Of a DNA stretch of 5,674 bases, positions 1 through 5,674 are shown piece by piece (within the stretch, counting starts at the first letter, position 1; every line of letters begins with the position of its first letter). The translations under genes were made by a program, and so were the position numbers. Location of the stretch: the NCBI GenBank assembly GCA_945910665.1, contig CAMDZK010000087.1:1-5674 (forward strand), given 5' to 3'. This DNA comes from an uncultured Peptostreptococcaceae bacterium. GTDB lineage: Bacteria; Bacillota; Clostridia; Tissierellales; Peptoniphilaceae. A model generated the notes under the pieces. The model worked only from the letters and a program-made list of their open reading frames with translations. It ran no database searches and had not been told where the DNA came from.

Positions 1-2
1 AT

Positions 3-977
3 ACGGAGCGGATGAAACTGTATTACAGAAAGAACTTTCATTTTCTGGACCGATTTTTATACTACCGCAAAATTAAAAATATAGAAAAAGACCTCTTTGC
101 CTTTGCAGGCAATCAAAAAGAGGGGATTGCCCACGCCCATTCGTGGTTTATTAACGGAGGTGTGGCAAAGCTTTGGAAAGAGCGAACGGGAATGCCCTAT
201 GTGGTAGAGGTGCAAAACACGGACGTAAATACATTCTTTCGCTATATGCCCCATTTGCGCAAACAAGGAATCCGGATTCTAGAAGAGGCCAGCGCCATCG
301 TTTTTTATTCCCCTTCTTATTTAGAGCAAGTGATGACACAACTCATCCCGAAACATGTAGAAGAAGAACTTAGAAAAAAATCGATCGTCATAGGGTCTGG
401 TGCGAACAACTTTTGGTTTGAGAATAAAGGAGCCCCAAAAAAAGAAATGCACACGCCCTTGCGTTTAATCTTTGTAGGAAATATTGACCGCAATAAAAAT
501 GTCCATACACTTTTACAGACCTTGGATGTTTTAAAGGGACGAGGGGTCGAAGCAGAACTAAAAGTCATTGGTAAAATTTTTGATACAAAAACGGGAGAAC
601 AGCTTCAAGAACGTGGGGATGTGACCTATATTCCCTTTACGTCGAAAGAAGAGCTCATTGAGCATTACCGTTCTTCCGCGATATTCGTCATGGCCTCTAA
701 GTATGATACCTTTGGTCTCGTTTATGTCGAAGCGATGACACAAGGCCTTCCCATTATCTACTCAAAAGGGCAGGGCTTTGATGGTCAAGCGGAAGAAGGA
801 CATATTGGATACCACGTGGAGTATAACAATCCAGAAGAGATTGCCGATCGGATCGAAGATGTCGTTAAAAATTATGAAACAATTTCTGCAAACGCCTTTG
901 CTTTTTCCGATCAATTTAGCTGGAAGTCCATCGGAGAGAAATACGAAGCACTTTACAGACGATTGGAGGCACGATGA
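3..977 (+). CDS. GT4-family glycosyltransferase (5'-partial, runs off the left edge)
   Basis: This is a cytoplasmic GT-B fold transferase, expected to move a sugar from a nucleotide-sugar to a lipid-linked glycan acceptor; donor and acceptor cannot be read from the sequence. The frame is open to the left edge (T-E-R precede the first Met at 12). That Met has a GGAG only 3 bases upstream, too close for a normal start, and the usual first beta strand and glycine loop of the N-domain are absent, so the real start should lie upstream. Numbering from Met 12: HAHS at 41-44 followed by a glycine pair, as in GT4 N-domains; the C-domain opens at about 151 with FVGNIDRNKN (Lys162 in the usual Lys position, Asn157 where Arg is common); DTFGLVYVE at 232-240 is the E-x7-E motif with Asp for the first Glu; then GLPIIYSKGQGFDG. 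The stop overlaps the next ATG. The family is secure; the specific role in a surface glycan is inferred from the neighbours. Confidence 0.88.
   Translation, partial: TERMKLYYRKNFHFLDRFLYYRKIKNIEKDLFAFAGNQKEGIAHAHSWFINGGVAKLWKERTGMPYVVEVQNTDVNTFFRYMPHLRKQGIRILEEASAIVFYSPSYLEQVMTQLIPKHVEEELRKKSIVIGSGANNFWFENKGAPKKEMHTPLRLIFVGNIDRNKNVHTLLQTLDVLKGRGVEAELKVIGKIFDTKTGEQLQERGDVTYIPFTSKEELIEHYRSSAIFVMASKYDTFGLVYVEAMTQGLPIIYSKGQGFDGQAEEGHIGYHVEYNNPEEIADRIEDVVKNYETISANAFAFSDQFSWKSIGEKYEALYRRLEAR
964..969 (+). promoter_or_regulatory. Ribosome binding site TGGAGG for the second glycosyltransferase
   Basis: TGGAGG lies inside the last codons of the upstream gene and ends 4 bases before the ATG at 974. 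The spacing is a little short, but the site is strong and the start gives a proper first beta strand (CIFHIPL), so it supports 974 as the start. The ATG shares bases with the upstream TGA, which suggests translational coupling. Confidence 0.7.
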
Positions 978-2086
978 AACACTGTATTTTCCATATTCCT
1001 TTAGAAATCGATCCCAACTATATGTCCGGATCTCATATTCGTCCCATAAAAATGCTCCGCGCCTTTGAAGCCATTGGGTATACGGTCGATTTTATCGAGG
1101 GAGATGCTAAAACGCGCAAAGAAAAGATGGATCAGGTGAAAGAGAAGGTGAAACAGGGAGTCGTGTATGATTTTATGTACGCAGAAAACAGCAACATGCC
1201 TACCCTTCTTACTGAAAAGCACCATTTACCGACGCATCCTTTGTTAGATTTCGGCTTTTTTAAATGGGTTAAAGCACAGGGCATTCCCATTGGATTGTAT
1301 TATCGGGATATTCACTGGGTGTATCCTGCCTATCGAAAAAATGTGCCTGGGATAAAGGGACTTTTCGCCACCCAAAATTTCAAGTACGACTTGCGACAAT
1401 ATGAAAAGTATTTGGATATTTTTTATTTGCAAACAAAGCAAATGGAGAAAAAATTTCCAAGACCACTTCACATGAACATCAAAGAATTACCCCCCGGTGC
1501 AGATAAGGGCGTTTCTTACACTCCTGTGCCTACAAAGCCTTTCCACGTATTTTATGTGGGCGGACTTGGATCTCACTATGAAATGGAAGAATTGTTTAAA
1601 GCAGTGGAGGCAGTGGAAGATGTAACCATGACTGTGTGCACACGAGAGTCGGACTGGAAAGCCCATGAACACATGTACGGAAAATATGTGGGGGACCGCA
1701 TTCGCATGATCCATAAAAATTACGATGAATTGGAACCTTACTTTAAAGAGGCAACAGTGCTTGCCCGCTATTTTATCAGCGAAAACAGTCCTGATTACAA
1801 TGATTTTTGTATTTCGATTAAAGTCTTTGAATACATGGGAAACATGCGGCCCATTTTTTCCATTAAAGACACGGCGATTGGCGACTTTTTAGAAAAAAAC
1901 GACATTGGATGGGCAGTTCCATATGACGCAAAAGCGATGGAAGAACTTTTCCGATATTTACTCGCTCACCCTGAAGAAATTAAAGAAAAGCAAGAAAATG
2001 TGGTTCGTTTACTCCCTTCCCATACGTGGGAAGCAAGAGCACAGCAAGTGGCAGATGATTTACTGCCCTTAAGGAGAACACGATGA
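974..2086 (+). CDS. Divergent GT-B glycosyltransferase (group 1-like)
   Basis: This 370-residue protein has the size and two-domain plan of a GT-B glycosyltransferase, with no signal peptide or membrane segment, so it should act in the cytoplasm. The N-domain begins with a hydrophobic strand (CIFHIPLE) followed by a GS-containing loop, and carries LYYRDIHW around 109-115, a motif I associate with surface-polysaccharide transferases. PPGAD at 173-177 marks the interdomain link, and YVGGLG at 194-199 opens the C-domain. SIKVFEYMG places Lys283 and Glu286 where this superfamily has its K-x-x-E nucleotide-sugar contact. The classic E-x7-E motif and the Arg/Lys pair after the C-domain glycine strand are not seen, so it is more divergent than its neighbours. 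It overlaps both neighbours by four bases (ATGA). A role in the same glycan pathway is inferred. Loss of transferase activity is possible but less likely, because the C-terminal Glu region and the terminal helix are kept. Confidence 0.83.
   Translation: MKHCIFHIPLEIDPNYMSGSHIRPIKMLRAFEAIGYTVDFIEGDAKTRKEKMDQVKEKVKQGVVYDFMYAENSNMPTLLTEKHHLPTHPLLDFGFFKWVKAQGIPIGLYYRDIHWVYPAYRKNVPGIKGLFATQNFKYDLRQYEKYLDIFYLQTKQMEKKFPRPLHMNIKELPPGADKGVSYTPVPTKPFHVFYVGGLGSHYEMEELFKAVEAVEDVTMTVCTRESDWKAHEHMYGKYVGDRIRMIHKNYDELEPYFKEATVLARYFISENSPDYNDFCISIKVFEYMGNMRPIFSIKDTAIGDFLEKNDIGWAVPYDAKAMEELFRYLLAHPEEIKEKQENVVRLLPSHTWEARAQQVADDLLPLRRTR
2071..2076 (+). promoter_or_regulatory. Ribosome binding site AAGGAG for the third glycosyltransferase
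   Basis: AAGGAG is a near-perfect Shine-Dalgarno sequence, six bases before the ATG at 2083 and inside the final codons of the preceding gene. It fixes the start of the third transferase and indicates coupled re-initiation at the ATGA overlap. Confidence 0.8.
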
Positions 2087-3216
2087 CCCATGTTCTCATG
2101 ATTGCCAGGAGTTATCCTACCGAGCAATACAAAACCCATGGAATTTTTGAGGCGGATTATGCCCATGGCCTTGCGAAAGCGGGCATCAAAGTTTCCTTTA
2201 TCGCCTTGGATATGCGCTCCTTTTTAAGAAAACGACCCTTTGGGGTTCGCGTTTCAAAAGAGGGAGAAATCAACTTGTATCGCATCGACTGGCCCATTGG
2301 GAATTTGCCTAAGGGAATTTATTATCCCATTGTTTACAAGGCGCTCAAAAAAATGTACAATCGCGTGGTCAAAGAACAAGGAAAACCTGACCTTCTTCAT
2401 GCCGTGTTTACGGACTATGCCTATTTGGCAGCACTTTTAAAAAAAGAAACTGGAATCCCTCTTTACGTCTGTGAACCGAACAGCCACATCAATCAAAAAG
2501 TGATCGAACCTTCCTTAAAAGAAGCAGCCCGCATCGCATATAATACAGCCGATGTCGTACAAGCAGTGAGCCCAAGGTTTCAGACCAAATTAAAAGAAGA
2601 ATTTGGTGTCGATACAGTGAATATTCCCATTTTACCAAGTCTTGGAACCTTTCATTATTCCAATGAACCACCTGCGAAAAAAATCGTGAGCACGGGAAGA
2701 CTCACGAAAGAAAAGGGTATGTTTGAACTTGTGGATGCGTTTATTCGTTTTCGAAAAGAGACGCCTGAATATGTCTTTCATATTTTTGGCGGAGGTGATG
2801 CACACAACGAATTAGAACAAAAAATTCGTGCCGCTACCATGGAAGATTGTATTTTTCTTCGTGGCATTGTCGATCGCCAGGTGATTGCAAAAGAATACGA
2901 AGATGCCCAGTTTTTCGCCTTGTGTTCCCACCACGAGACGTTCGGACTGTCTTATATTGAAGCTTGGGCGAGTGGACTCCCGGTCCTTGCCACCCGCTGC
3001 GGCGGTCCTGAGCATTTGTTTCGGGACGAAAATGGACGCTATGTCCCCGTGGGAGATACAGACGCCATTTACGAAGCGATGAATGAAATGGCGACGACGG
3101 TTTTTAACCGTGCACACATTGCCCAGTGGGCGCATCAAGAATTCTCCGAAGAGAAAATTATTGGAGATATCATTGAACAATACAATCGTATATTAAAGAA
3201 AGGGGAATGCCAATGA
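2083..3216 (+). CDS. GT4-family glycosyltransferase (canonical)
   Basis: A 377-residue GT-B enzyme of normal length for family GT4, a retaining family that uses nucleotide-sugar donors; the donor is not predictable here. The start is fixed by AAGGAG at good spacing and by the typical opening VLMIARSYP, followed by a THGIFE loop like the glycine-rich acceptor/donor loop of this family. The N-domain continues to about 195. The C-domain opens with VSTGRLTKEKG, giving the Arg206/Lys211 pair that normally contacts the donor diphosphate, then HIFGGGD, and ends in ETFGLSYIEAWASGLPVLAT with Glu285 and Glu293 as the complete E-x7-E motif. There is no signal peptide or transmembrane helix, so it acts on the cytoplasmic face of the membrane. 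It overlaps the genes on both sides by four bases. Probably it adds one sugar of the surface glycan to which its neighbours also contribute; that role is inferred from context. Confidence 0.92.
   Translation: MTHVLMIARSYPTEQYKTHGIFEADYAHGLAKAGIKVSFIALDMRSFLRKRPFGVRVSKEGEINLYRIDWPIGNLPKGIYYPIVYKALKKMYNRVVKEQGKPDLLHAVFTDYAYLAALLKKETGIPLYVCEPNSHINQKVIEPSLKEAARIAYNTADVVQAVSPRFQTKLKEEFGVDTVNIPILPSLGTFHYSNEPPAKKIVSTGRLTKEKGMFELVDAFIRFRKETPEYVFHIFGGGDAHNELEQKIRAATMEDCIFLRGIVDRQVIAKEYEDAQFFALCSHHETFGLSYIEAWASGLPVLATRCGGPEHLFRDENGRYVPVGDTDAIYEAMNEMATTVFNRAHIAQWAHQEFSEEKIIGDIIEQYNRILKKGECQ
3201..3205 (+). promoter_or_regulatory. Ribosome binding site that selects ATG 3213 over ATG 3207
   Basis: The purine tract AGGGG (within AAAGAAAGGGGAA) ends one base before the ATG at 3207 and seven bases before the ATG at 3213. 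Only the second spacing is workable. ATG 3213 also recreates the ATGA overlap seen at the two upstream junctions and gives a signal peptide starting M-K-H, whereas 3207 would add Met-Pro. The start is therefore placed at 3213. Confidence 0.78.
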
Positions 3217-3278
3217 AGCACTTTCGTATGTTTCTTCTACTCCTTTTGCTCTTCGTTCCCGTCATGGGATTAGGAGCA
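3213..3278 (+). other. Sec signal peptide of the autolysin
   Basis: Residues 1-22 have a short basic N-region (K2, H3, R5), an uninterrupted hydrophobic core with six consecutive Leu, and a small-residue end (G-L-G-A before D23). Cleavage after Gly21 or Ala22 is plausible. The absence of Cys at the cleavage point argues against a lipoprotein. Confidence 0.85.
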
Positions 3279-5612
3279 GATGGTGAATCACCGTCGACGG
3301 ATGTAGAAGAAACAGAAATTACAGAACCTGAAAATTCAGAAACCGAGAAAGAACCTGCTCCCGTACTACGCTATCAATTGGCGATTGCTGCAGAAGATGG
3401 CTCTTTTTCGAACCTCCAAGAATTTGCCACCTATGACGAAGCCATGGCTGCTTTTGAAGCCTCCTCTGATGCCAATGCTGTGGTCATCGACAAGGACAGG
3501 AAAATGGGAAATGGCGTCATCCGCATGGTGGATGGAATTGCGGTAACAGCGCCAGAAAAAGCAGGTGAATCGATCTTCAGCTTTGGAACATCAACCCATA
3601 GTTCCTACGTGAATGGTGGCTATGATGCACATCTGATTTCCCACGATGGTGAAAATGTATCCATTGCATTAATGGGGATGGAAGGCCCTATTTTTAAAGC
3701 AGAAAACAAACTACCCATCGATATGGTAGAACTCATTCCAAGCGTTCAAAATCCTGCGAGAAGCCACTATATTTCAACGGGTGGTGCTTTGCGCCACGTC
3801 ATCCAAATCTATGCTTTCGACGAGACGACAAACCGCTACGTACCTACGGCCCATACAATTAACTTAGGGGAAAGCCCTGCTTTTATGGAAGCGGATGTTC
3901 CTTATTATTCAAAGGATGCCTACAATTATTTTACAGATCCGGAATTAACGGAGTTAGCAGGAACCCATCAACCGTATTTTAAAATGCTGCCGATACGCTC
4001 CAAAACGACTTGGACTGCAGAACAATTGGATGCGTATATCGCTTCTTGGAATCTCCCCACATCCAAAATGAATGGAATTGGACGCGACTTAAAACGAATT
4101 GAAGACCAATGGGGAATCAACGCGGGTGTCCTTTTGTCCCTCGCTGCCCACGAAAGTGGCAAGGGAATGAGTAAAATCGCCGCTGACAAAAATAATCTCT
4201 TTGGAATTGGTGCGACGGACGACAATCCGTATGGAAATGCCGATGGTTTTTATAGTATTCGTGACAATCTCAATTATATGGCGCAGATAAAACTCAGCGA
4301 ACAGTATTTGAGCCCTTCCACATGGTATTACAATGGAGGATCTTTAGGAGATAAAAATTGGGGCATGAATGTGCGCTACGCTTCAGACCCTTATTGGGGT
4401 GAAAAAGTCGTAGGCCACTATGAAGCCCTCAAACGTTTTGTAGGCGCTACCAAAGAATACGAAATTGCTCGTGTCCACGCAGGAACTCCTGTGTATAATA
4501 ACCCCGTATTCTCAGGAAAACCTGCCTACACTCTGCAAAATTCAGGAGGCGCGCATAATTATTTCATCTACGTTTTATTGCGTGGAAAAGTAGCTGGAGG
4601 CTATGAAATTCAAGGAGCCATCGACACAATCGATGAAAACAGCTATTCATTCCAAAGTGTAGGCTATATTAAAGAAGATGCAGTACTTGAAAATAATACG
4701 GTGAATGAGGGCTTTTTAGAAAAGGTCAATGCTACCCGTTTAGCAGGGAATAATCGCTATGCAACGGCCGTCGCCATTAGCCAAGATAGTTATGCAAAAG
4801 CAGATACAGTTTTACTAGCCAGCGGATTGAAAGGGGTGGATGCTCTTTCTGCAGCACCCCTTGCCTCCGTATGGGATGCCCCAATTCTCTTGTCAGAACA
4901 AAAAACGATTCCCGCTCATGTGATGACGGAAATTCTTCGATTAGAAGCAAAACGCGTCGTAATCGTTGGGGGAGCCAATGCAATTGATCCAATGATTGAA
5001 AATGCGTTAAAAACGAAGGGCATTCAAGTGGAGCGTATCGCAGGAGTGAACCGCTATGATACGAACCAAAAAATCAATGCTCGCTTGATCAAGGAAACGA
5101 AAGCGCCACTTATGGTTTTTATTGCTAGTGGACAAAACACGATGGATGCCCTTGCCATTGGCGGTTACGCTGCTATGACAGAAAGTCCCATTATTTTAAC
5201 CGATGGCAATACACTCACAACAGATGCCATGGCCCTTGTAAAGGAAGCGAAAACTGTGCATGTGTTAGGCGGTACAAGTTCTGTTACAGATGCGGTCATT
5301 CAAAGTACAGGAAAAACTGTGACCCGTACGGCAGGATCGAATCGTTATGAAACGGCATTAAAAATTGCCCAAACCTTCTATCCTCGTCCACGCGTCGTCC
5401 TCTTTACGACGGGGAAAACGGAGGCTGATACACTTACAGGTGTGAGCACAGCAAGGCTGAATTTCGCACCGCTGGTCCTCGTGTCCGATGCAGTTGGAGC
5501 AGAATTAAAAGACTATGTGAAAGCATCCCAAGCGAATCATGTGTACGCCATTGGTGGTCAAAATTCCGTATCTGATGGAGTCTTTCACGAAATTCAAAAA
5601 GTATTGCAATAA
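3213..5612 (+). CDS. Secreted endo-beta-N-acetylglucosaminidase-like autolysin with three CWB2 wall-anchoring repeats
   Basis: A 799-residue exported wall hydrolase expected to cut the glycan strands of peptidoglycan during growth or cell separation. Order of parts: signal peptide 1-22 (K2, R5, Leu-rich core 7-18, cleavage near G21/A22); acidic Glu/Thr/Pro linker 23-50; a region with FATYDEA (71-77) and VIRMVDGIAVT (102-112), then SH3-like segments to about 245 with SHYISTGGALRHVI (184-197) and YYSKDAYNYF (231-240), as in clostridial and bacillar glucosaminidases; glucosaminidase domain (GH73/PF01832 type) about 264-411, with AAHESG carrying the likely catalytic Glu314, KNNLFGIGA at 326-334 and YASDPYWG at 389-396; another SH3-like stretch about 415-500; and three CWB2 repeats 508-799. 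There is no lipobox Cys after the signal and no LPxTG motif, so attachment should be non-covalent through CWB2. It is the last gene of the operon and is translationally coupled to the upstream transferase. Enzyme class is well supported; bond specificity (muramidase versus glucosaminidase) is not provable here. Confidence 0.92.
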   Translation: MKHFRMFLLLLLLFVPVMGLGADGESPSTDVEETEITEPENSETEKEPAPVLRYQLAIAAEDGSFSNLQEFATYDEAMAAFEASSDANAVVIDKDRKMGNGVIRMVDGIAVTAPEKAGESIFSFGTSTHSSYVNGGYDAHLISHDGENVSIALMGMEGPIFKAENKLPIDMVELIPSVQNPARSHYISTGGALRHVIQIYAFDETTNRYVPTAHTINLGESPAFMEADVPYYSKDAYNYFTDPELTELAGTHQPYFKMLPIRSKTTWTAEQLDAYIASWNLPTSKMNGIGRDLKRIEDQWGINAGVLLSLAAHESGKGMSKIAADKNNLFGIGATDDNPYGNADGFYSIRDNLNYMAQIKLSEQYLSPSTWYYNGGSLGDKNWGMNVRYASDPYWGEKVVGHYEALKRFVGATKEYEIARVHAGTPVYNNPVFSGKPAYTLQNSGGAHNYFIYVLLRGKVAGGYEIQGAIDTIDENSYSFQSVGYIKEDAVLENNTVNEGFLEKVNATRLAGNNRYATAVAISQDSYAKADTVLLASGLKGVDALSAAPLASVWDAPILLSEQKTIPAHVMTEILRLEAKRVVIVGGANAIDPMIENALKTKGIQVERIAGVNRYDTNQKINARLIKETKAPLMVFIASGQNTMDALAIGGYAAMTESPIILTDGNTLTTDAMALVKEAKTVHVLGGTSSVTDAVIQSTGKTVTRTAGSNRYETALKIAQTFYPRPRVVLFTTGKTEADTLTGVSTARLNFAPLVLVSDAVGAELKDYVKASQANHVYAIGGQNSVSDGVFHEIQKVLQ
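4002..4445 (+). other. Glucosaminidase (GH73-type) catalytic domain
   Basis: Residues about 264-411 of the autolysin. The visible signature is the helix ending in AAHESG (Glu314, the expected general acid), followed by the NNLFG loop and the tyrosine motif YASDP (Tyr389), the standard order in this family. All hallmark residues are present, so the enzyme should be active. Confidence 0.9.
4734..5609 (+). repeat. Three tandem CWB2 (cell wall binding repeat 2) domains
   Basis: Three protein-level repeats begin with R-L-A-G-N-N-R-Y (Arg509), R-I-A-G-V-N-R-Y (Arg608) and R-T-A-G-S-N-R-Y (Arg705), spaced 99 and 97 residues apart. Each continues with a strand ending in a D-A/D-T segment (VDALSAAPLA, MDALAIGGYA, ADTLTGVSTA), a P-hydrophobic triplet, and a closing V-x-x-x-GG-x-x-[AS][IV] segment (IVGGANAI, VLGGTSSV, AIGGQNSV). 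Three copies match the trimeric module known from C. difficile cell wall proteins, which binds the anionic wall polymer PSII non-covalently. The repeats are divergent at DNA level, so they are old duplications rather than recent ones. Confidence 0.93.
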
Positions 5613-5614
5613 TC

Positions 5615-5656
5615 AAAAAAGCGCGCAAGTGGATTGACCCTTGCAGCGCTTTTTTT
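5615..5656 (+). terminator. Rho-independent terminator closing the operon
   Basis: AAAAAAGCGC-GCAAG (5615-5629) pairs with CTTGC-A-GCGCTTTTTT (5640-5655), giving a 15-bp stem with one bulged A at 5645 and a 10-base loop, followed directly by a T-rich tail. It starts two bases after the autolysin stop codon. Because the stem is flanked by an A-run on one side and a T-run on the other, it could also stop transcription coming from the right. Confidence 0.9.
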
Positions 5657-5674
5657 CTTGTTTATTATTTTCTT

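Noticed and set aside
12..977. A complete first gene starting at the ATG at 12
   Set aside because: The frame stays open to the window edge, the GGAG is only three bases from the ATG, and the first strand of the GT-B N-domain would be missing, so a 5'-partial gene is more likely.
2812..3180. Minus-strand open frame of 122 codons opposite the third transferase
   Set aside because: It lies wholly within a well-supported GT4 gene, has no convincing ribosome binding site or recognisable motif, and its length is explained by the codon pattern of the real gene.
3161..3194. Possible internal promoter before the autolysin (TTGGAG, TACAAT, TATATT)
   Set aside because: No -35/-10 pair has workable spacing: TTGGAG to TACAAT is 14 bases and to TATATT is 22. 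The AT-rich hexamers are ordinary codons of the upstream gene.
3213..3290. Lipoprotein signal for the autolysin
   Set aside because: There is no Cys near the end of the hydrophobic core; the G-L-G-A end fits ordinary signal peptidase I cleavage.
4734..5609. DNA-level tandem repeat or recent duplication in the CWB2 region
   Set aside because: The three units match clearly only as protein; the nucleotide similarity is confined to short stretches around the G-x-N-R-Y motif.
5613..5674. Start of another gene, small RNA or promoter after the terminator
   Set aside because: Only 18 bases of T-rich sequence remain after the hairpin, with no start codon context, -35/-10 pair or conserved RNA structure.

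Overview
The window is a compact, all-plus-strand stretch of a Gram-positive genome. It holds the distal part of one operon: three consecutive GT-B-type glycosyltransferases, then a secreted peptidoglycan hydrolase, then an intrinsic terminator. The host is probably a low-to-mid GC Bacillota, most likely a clostridium-like or Tissierellia-like anaerobe. The reasons are strong AAGGAG/GGAGG-type ribosome binding sites, ATG starts, a typical Gram-positive signal peptide, and a C-terminal triple cell-wall-binding repeat 2 (CWB2) module of the kind found in Clostridioides difficile cell wall proteins. I cannot name the genus from sequence alone.

Layout. Positions 1-977 are a family 4-type glycosyltransferase whose reading frame is open to the left edge and whose N-terminal strand is missing, so the gene almost certainly begins upstream. 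Positions 974-2086 are a second, divergent GT-B-like glycosyltransferase. Positions 2083-3216 are a third, canonical GT4 enzyme with all expected motifs. Positions 3213-5612 are an exported protein with signal peptide, acidic linker, SH3-like regions, a glucosaminidase (GH73-type) catalytic domain and three CWB2 repeats. A rho-independent terminator sits at 5615-5656. There is no gene-free stretch longer than about 60 bases, no promoter that I can support, and no RNA gene, mobile element or CRISPR array.

How the genes work together. Every junction is an ATGA overlap with a Shine-Dalgarno sequence inside the preceding gene, so the four products are very likely translationally coupled. The three cytoplasmic transferases probably add successive sugars to a lipid-linked surface glycan. 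The last gene encodes a wall hydrolase that should be held on the wall by its CWB2 domains. In C. difficile those domains bind the anionic polymer PSII, and the PSII biosynthesis genes lie beside the S-layer/cwp locus. The attractive but unproven reading is that this operon makes a PSII-like glycan and, in the same transcript, an autolysin that docks on it. I see no sign of a wholly new kind of system; the most interesting points are this glycan-plus-ligand arrangement, the non-canonical second transferase, and the graded divergence of the polymer-binding motif across the three CWB2 repeats.
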